Below, in pieces: positions 5,963-8,925 of a stretch of 8,925 bases of DNA (positions within the stretch are counted from its first letter, which is position 1; each line of letters begins with the position of its first letter). The translations under genes were made by a program, and so were the position numbers. The stretch comes from an uncultured Synergistia bacterium (lineage in GTDB: Bacteria; Eremiobacterota; SpSt-956; JAKJGF01). Location of the stretch: contig CALARM010000526.1 of NCBI GenBank assembly GCA_937888925.1, positions 1 through 8,925 on the forward strand, given 5' to 3'. The notes under the pieces were generated by a model that saw only the letters and a program-made list of their open reading frames with translations, was not told the DNA's origin and made no database searches.

Positions 5963-6703
5963 TTACTGCTTTTCATGGAGCAGTTTCAGTGTATGATCTA
6001 TTAAATCGATACCACCGGGATTCCCATGTCCCGGTATGACAATTTCTGCGGAAGAATATTTTTCCCTGACCTTTATAAGACTTTTCGGCCATTCTTCCAG
6101 ACTCGCATCTGCTATGTTTCCGGGAGATGTTGCATCGGCAGATTTAATCAGACAGCCTCCGAAGAGAATTTTTTCCTGCGGAATCCAGGCAACAATATTG
6201 TCTACCGTATGGCCTGCTCCCGGGTAGAATAGTTCCACACTGAGCGAACCGCAGGCAAGAGTCAGACTATCGGTAAAATAATTATCGGGGACGCTTTTCC
6301 CCGTATCTCTGAGTATTTGTGCGGTTTTATCCAGAGAAAAAGCTTCTCCTTTCCTCCTCATAGCTTCTCCCAGACCGCCGGCACAATCGATATGGAAATG
6401 TGTGGGTATGACTTTCTCGATTCGTCCGTTAAATTCTCTTTCCACCCATTCAAAAAGCAGAGAGGTCTGTTCATCTGTCCATGGCAGATCTATCATTATG
6501 GCATGAGGTGTGTCTATGACTATGAGCCCGTTTGCCGGACAATGTCCGAAGTCAGGGAGATCATAATATGCCGTATAAAGCCATACGGTACCGGTAAGTT
6601 TTTCCACAGTGACATCATCGGAAATATTTTCCTTTGCATGAACCGCCATAGTATAAGCTGTAAGTAAGATAATGATAAAGATAGTTACTTTAAGTAATTT
6701 CAT
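5963..6703 (-). CDS. Subclass B1 metallo-beta-lactamase, CcrA/CfiA-like
   Basis: The 246-residue protein hydrolyses beta-lactams with one or two zinc ions in the periplasm. It starts at 6703, 7 nt after GAGGAG, and has a Sec signal peptide (cleavage probably after VHA, residue 23). Every B1 zinc ligand is present: H102, H104 and D106 in THFHIDCAGG, H165 in PGAGHTVDNIVAW, C184 in LFGGCLIKS, and H226 in VIPGHG. K187 and N196 (standard numbering Lys224, Asn233), which bind the substrate carboxylate, are also conserved. The residue after D106 is Cys, as I recall for CcrA, and FTDSLTL, ILFGGC and the WPKSL stretch also recall CcrA. Length matches the usual 230-250. Activity against carbapenems is expected from the family but not shown. 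The upstream methyltransferase gene ends 42 nt before it, so they probably share a transcript. I see no mobile-element sequences nearby, so it looks chromosomal. Confidence 0.94.
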   Translation of the reverse strand: MKLLKVTIFIIILLTAYTMAVHAKENISDDVTVEKLTGTVWLYTAYYDLPDFGHCPANGLIVIDTPHAIMIDLPWTDEQTSLLFEWVEREFNGRIEKVIPTHFHIDCAGGLGEAMRRKGEAFSLDKTAQILRDTGKSVPDNYFTDSLTLACGSLSVELFYPGAGHTVDNIVAWIPQEKILFGGCLIKSADATSPGNIADASLEEWPKSLIKVREKYSSAEIVIPGHGNPGGIDLIDHTLKLLHEKQ

Positions 6704-6745
6704 AAATTCTCTCCTCTGTTAAAATATCAGGTAATATATAAAGTA

Positions 6746-7453
6746 TTACCATACGAAAGGAAGCAATCGATATTTTGTCTTACCGGCATATTCTTTATAT
6801 CCTTCCAATTCCTTCTGCAATACATTATCTTCCAGCAATGTGCGGATAATTATCAAAACAACTATCAATCCTGCCGGTATAAGGGCTATATATGAACCAA
6901 GAATAAGTGCAATGGAAGGACAGTTAAATATCATCCCGGAATATCCCGGATGTCTTACAAACCTGTAAGGTCCGCCGGTACAGACCTTATGATTTCTGTC
7001 TGCCTGAATACGGACAGTTGCTTCGAAATGAGTATTTACAGACATTGCCCATATCATAAACACTGCTGTCACTATATAGGCAGTTATGCCTGAAACGAAG
7101 AGTGTAAAGGACATATGAGACCAGCCATAACGGTAATCAAGGCCCGAAATTATAAGCATGATAAAATAAAGAGGTATAAAGATAAGAAAAAATATCCTGT
7201 CAAAGGGTTTTGTATCTTTCTTAACGAATTTCATCCTTTCCCTGAGAAGTTCCGGGTTTAGTTTTAAGAATAAAATGGCAAAAAACAAAAAGATGGATGT
7301 AAAAATGCCGACATAAAACCATCCGTTAAACCAGCGAATAGAACCGGCTGAAATAAATAACAGGCATATGTGTATGGCAATGCTCATAAAAAATCTTGCC
7401 GAACCTTTTTTGATCAGGTCTGAATTTGTCTGCTTATTTACCTGTTCTGCCAT
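6746..7453 (-). CDS. Membrane methyltransferase, ICMT/phospholipid methyltransferase family
   Basis: The start at 7453 (235 residues) is preferred to the longer open frame from 7510, because GGAGGA lies 7 nt upstream of 7453 and a consensus TATAAT overlaps the longer start, leaving no RBS there. The protein has about five hydrophobic segments (roughly 20-40, 44-63, 85-104, 115-137, 176-203). The family signature follows: NTHFEATVRIQ at 140-150, then GPYRFVRHPGYSG at 161-173, which forms the S-adenosylmethionine pocket. The E-rich RTLLEDN and LEGYKEYAGKTKYR come near the end. Isoprenylcysteine carboxyl methyltransferases and bacterial phospholipid N-methyltransferases share this fold, and NnrU-like proteins are more distant. 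The acceptor in bacteria is often unknown, and it is unknown here. It is the first gene of the minus-strand unit leading to the lactamase. Confidence 0.87.
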   Translation of the reverse strand: MAEQVNKQTNSDLIKKGSARFFMSIAIHICLLFISAGSIRWFNGWFYVGIFTSIFLFFAILFLKLNPELLRERMKFVKKDTKPFDRIFFLIFIPLYFIMLIISGLDYRYGWSHMSFTLFVSGITAYIVTAVFMIWAMSVNTHFEATVRIQADRNHKVCTGGPYRFVRHPGYSGMIFNCPSIALILGSYIALIPAGLIVVLIIIRTLLEDNVLQKELEGYKEYAGKTKYRLLPFVW

Positions 7454-7460
7454 ACACAAT

Positions 7461-7466
7461 TCCTCC
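7461..7466 (-). promoter_or_regulatory. Ribosome binding site that sets the methyltransferase start
   Basis: On the minus strand GGAGGA occupies 7466-7461, with 7 nt to the ATG at 7453-7451. No comparable site precedes the ATG at 7510, so the 19 extra codons of the longer frame are most likely 5' UTR. Confidence 0.75.
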
Positions 7467-7508
7467 GAACCATTTAAGAAATCATAAGAAAATTTAAAAT
7501 TTTTTTTC

Positions 7509-7536
7509 ATTATATCAAAAATAAGAATAAATGCAA
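7509..7536 (-). promoter_or_regulatory. Sigma-70-type promoter for methyltransferase and lactamase
   Basis: On the minus strand a perfect -10 TATAAT lies at 7514-7509 and a weak -35 TTGCAT at 7536-7531, with a 16-nt spacer. Transcription would start near 7500, giving a leader of about 50 nt before the ATG at 7453. The -35 matches the consensus at only three positions. Confidence 0.5.
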
Positions 7537-7664
7537 AATCTTAAAAGGTAATTATAAATGGATATTGAAAAAAATAGAGAAGAAACCTCTTGAGAAAGGA
7601 ATAAGTAAGTTCTGCTACATCTGATAAAAGAAGGATGGAAAAAGGTGGAACAATAGATTAATAT

Positions 7665-8792
7665 ATGGATTATAAAGATCAGACAGGCAGAATAAAAGAT
7701 AAACTCATTATAGCCAGAAAAACTGACAAAAATCTGAAGGTTTTTGGTGCAAAATCTCACAAGTATTTAATTAATAAACCTCTAAAGGAGAAACAAATCC
7801 TGGAGTTTGAAAAAAAATATAAACTTTCTTTACCGGATTGTTACAAAACATTTCTGACTGAAATAGGAAACGGCGGATGTTCCTCTTTCAATTCGGCGGC
7901 AGGACCCTTTTATGGAATATATCCTTTTGGCACACACCTTGACGAATTAATAGCATCTCCCGGAGAATATTTAAGCGGGCCGGTAATAATATATCCAGGT
8001 ATGACAGATGAATACTGGTCTGAATTAATAAAAAGAATCGAAGAATATGAAGATATTTCCGATGAAGATTATGACAGAGAGACAGGTAAGATTTATTCGG
8101 GAATTTTACCACTGGGTTCTCAGGGATGTACTTATGTACATGGACTTATTCTGAATGGTAATTATAAAGGCAGGGTTGTAAACCTTGATCTGGAGAGGCA
8201 AAAACCGAAGTTCACTTATGAAAATAATTTTCTGGACTGGTATGAACGGTGGCTTGATGAAATAATTTCCGGTGAACTTTTAGTAGTTCGGCCGTCATGG
8301 TTTGGATACTCAATGGGAGGAACTGACAGGGAACTGATAAATAAATATTTAAACTCATCTGATACGGATTACCGCATTGCATGTTTAAATGGCCTCCTGA
8401 ATAAAAGTTATTTATCTCCTGAGACACTCGTGGTTATAGAAAAAGAATGTTCCGATGGGAATGAAATTCTGAATAATACTGCCCTTCAGATATTGACAAA
8501 AAATGACTATTCCCGGGCGAAAAAACTGTTGTTTCAATGTTATCAAAAAAATCCTTTAATAGTCTTTAAATACCTGTTCTGGTACAGGAAAGATAAATCA
8601 GAAGAATGGATAAATGAAATCAGGCATATTCTGTCAGATAAACATATTGATGATGAACTGTTCAGGTTTGCCACATATCTGGCAGAAGAATGTAAAACAG
8701 ATTTATCGTCTTATATTATGCCATTTATAGAACATGATAAGGAACAGATTAAATCTCAGGCCAGATATATAATGGGAAAATTGAAAAAATAA
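7665..8792 (+). CDS. SUKH (SMI1/KNR4) protein with helical-repeat C-terminus
   Basis: The 375-residue protein has two parts. Residues about 38-200 are a SMI1/KNR4 (SUKH superfamily) domain: PLKEKQILEFEKKYKLSLP, then CYKTFLTEIGNGG at 59-71, FYGIYPF at 82-88, ILPLGSQGCTYVHGLIL at 147-163, GRVVNLD at 169-175 and FLDWYERWLDEI at 189-200. The N-terminal DKNLKVFGAKSHKY is a segment I recall in front of this domain in related proteins, which supports the start. Residues about 217-375 form paired helices resembling degenerate HEAT repeats. SUKH proteins often act as immunity proteins against contact-dependent or polymorphic toxins, but no toxin is in the window, so immunity is only a possibility. An in-frame TAA at 7659 excludes an earlier start. 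The nearest Shine-Dalgarno, AGGTGG at 7643-7648, is 16 nt away, longer than usual. There is no signal peptide. The gene diverges from the methyltransferase; nothing definite is visible in 7537-7664. Confidence 0.88.
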   Translation: MDYKDQTGRIKDKLIIARKTDKNLKVFGAKSHKYLINKPLKEKQILEFEKKYKLSLPDCYKTFLTEIGNGGCSSFNSAAGPFYGIYPFGTHLDELIASPGEYLSGPVIIYPGMTDEYWSELIKRIEEYEDISDEDYDRETGKIYSGILPLGSQGCTYVHGLILNGNYKGRVVNLDLERQKPKFTYENNFLDWYERWLDEIISGELLVVRPSWFGYSMGGTDRELINKYLNSSDTDYRIACLNGLLNKSYLSPETLVVIEKECSDGNEILNNTALQILTKNDYSRAKKLLFQCYQKNPLIVFKYLFWYRKDKSEEWINEIRHILSDKHIDDELFRFATYLAEECKTDLSSYIMPFIEHDKEQIKSQARYIMGKLKK

Positions 8793-8827
8793 ACTGAGCC
8801 AGGGATTTAATATTTATGTTCAAGTTT

Positions 8828-8848
8828 TAGCTGATAGCTGACAGTTAA
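8828..8848. repeat. Short heptamer tandem repeat, TAGCTGA type
   Basis: Two identical units TAGCTGA at 8828-8834 and 8835-8841 are followed by a degenerate in-phase CAGTTAA at 8842-8848. The last part overlaps a perfect 8-bp palindrome AGTTAACT (8843-8850). It is non-coding, downstream of the SUKH gene. On its own it would be unremarkable, but it has the same 7-nt period as the patches near 4700 and 5890. Confidence 0.4.
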
Positions 8849-8870
8849 CTAATTAAGGCTTAGAAAAATC

Positions 8871-8924
8871 TTATTTAACTTTTCTCAATCTCTCCGGCTT
8901 CCATCTGTCAAAACCTTTATATCT
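8871..8924 (-). CDS. Possible 3' end of a minus-strand gene running off the window
   Basis: The minus strand is open from the window edge to a TAA at 8873-8871, encoding 17 residues ending in FDRWKPERLRKVK. The basic, Trp-containing tail and the use of AGA/AAA codons look like this genome's coding sequence. Another minus frame is also open for 12 codons, so the choice is weak. If real, it converges on the SUKH gene with a 78-nt gap that holds the TAGCTGA repeat. Confidence 0.25.
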   Translation of the reverse strand, partial: RYKGFDRWKPERLRKVK

Positions 8925-8925
8925 C

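Noticed and set aside
7454..7510. A 19-residue N-terminal extension of the methyltransferase
   Set aside because: There is no Shine-Dalgarno before 7510, the ATG there overlaps a TATAAT promoter element, and a strong GGAGGA precedes the internal ATG at 7453.
7558..7593. An 11-codon open frame (MDIEKNREETS) with AGG 9 nt upstream, as a leader peptide for the SUKH gene
   Set aside because: It is short, AT-rich DNA gives such frames by chance, no attenuator-like hairpins follow, and there is no amino-acid bias suggesting ribosome stalling.

Overview
The window comes from an AT-rich bacterium with a two-membrane or at least strongly secretory envelope. One gene carries a lipobox, two carry clear Sec signal peptides, and one carries a single membrane anchor followed by a CxxCH haem-type motif. 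Start contexts are canonical AGGAGG-like, except for one TTG start and one unusual hairpin-containing leader. I cannot name the organism from sequence alone. The metallo-beta-lactamase resembles the Bacteroides CcrA/CfiA branch, while the TPR, HEAT and SUKH proteins are of kinds common in several environmental phyla. There is no phage, IS, CRISPR, tRNA or rRNA signal.

Layout. (1) 80-841, plus strand: a stand-alone TPR protein with an odd translation leader (Shine-Dalgarno, 18-nt hairpin, then ATG) and its own intrinsic terminator. (2) 905-4594, plus strand: a compact three-gene operon joined by 4-nt stop/start overlaps. It encodes a membrane-anchored HEAT-repeat protein ending in CxxCH and containing two in-frame tandem repeat blocks, a secreted DUF6624-PDZ-alpha/beta hydrolase fusion, and an NAD(P)-dependent epimerase-like SDR. 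(3) 4670-4723: an inverted repeat enclosing part of a heptamer repeat, between convergent genes. (4) 4747-7536, minus strand: a promoter, an ICMT/PEMT-type membrane methyltransferase, a complete subclass B1 metallo-beta-lactamase, a 142-nt gap with a second heptamer repeat, and a nucleoside-hydrolase-fold lipoprotein whose metal site looks dismantled. (5) 7665-8792, plus strand: a SUKH (SMI1/KNR4) protein with a helical-repeat C-terminal half. (6) 8793-8925: a short third heptamer-periodic patch and possibly the 3' end of a minus-strand gene.

How the genes may work together. The methyltransferase and the B1 lactamase are probably one transcript (42-nt gap). The lipoprotein may be separately expressed. 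The plus-strand operon looks like an envelope module: an anchored scaffold with redox or metal potential, an exported hydrolase with a protein-binding PDZ, and a cytoplasmic reductase/epimerase. Its substrate is unknown. The most distinctive signals are the two independent in-frame tandem expansions flanking the HEAT domain of one protein, the hairpin between Shine-Dalgarno and ATG of the TPR gene, the degraded active site of the nucleoside-hydrolase-like lipoprotein, the intact B1 lactamase, and the three intergenic patches with 7-nt periodicity.
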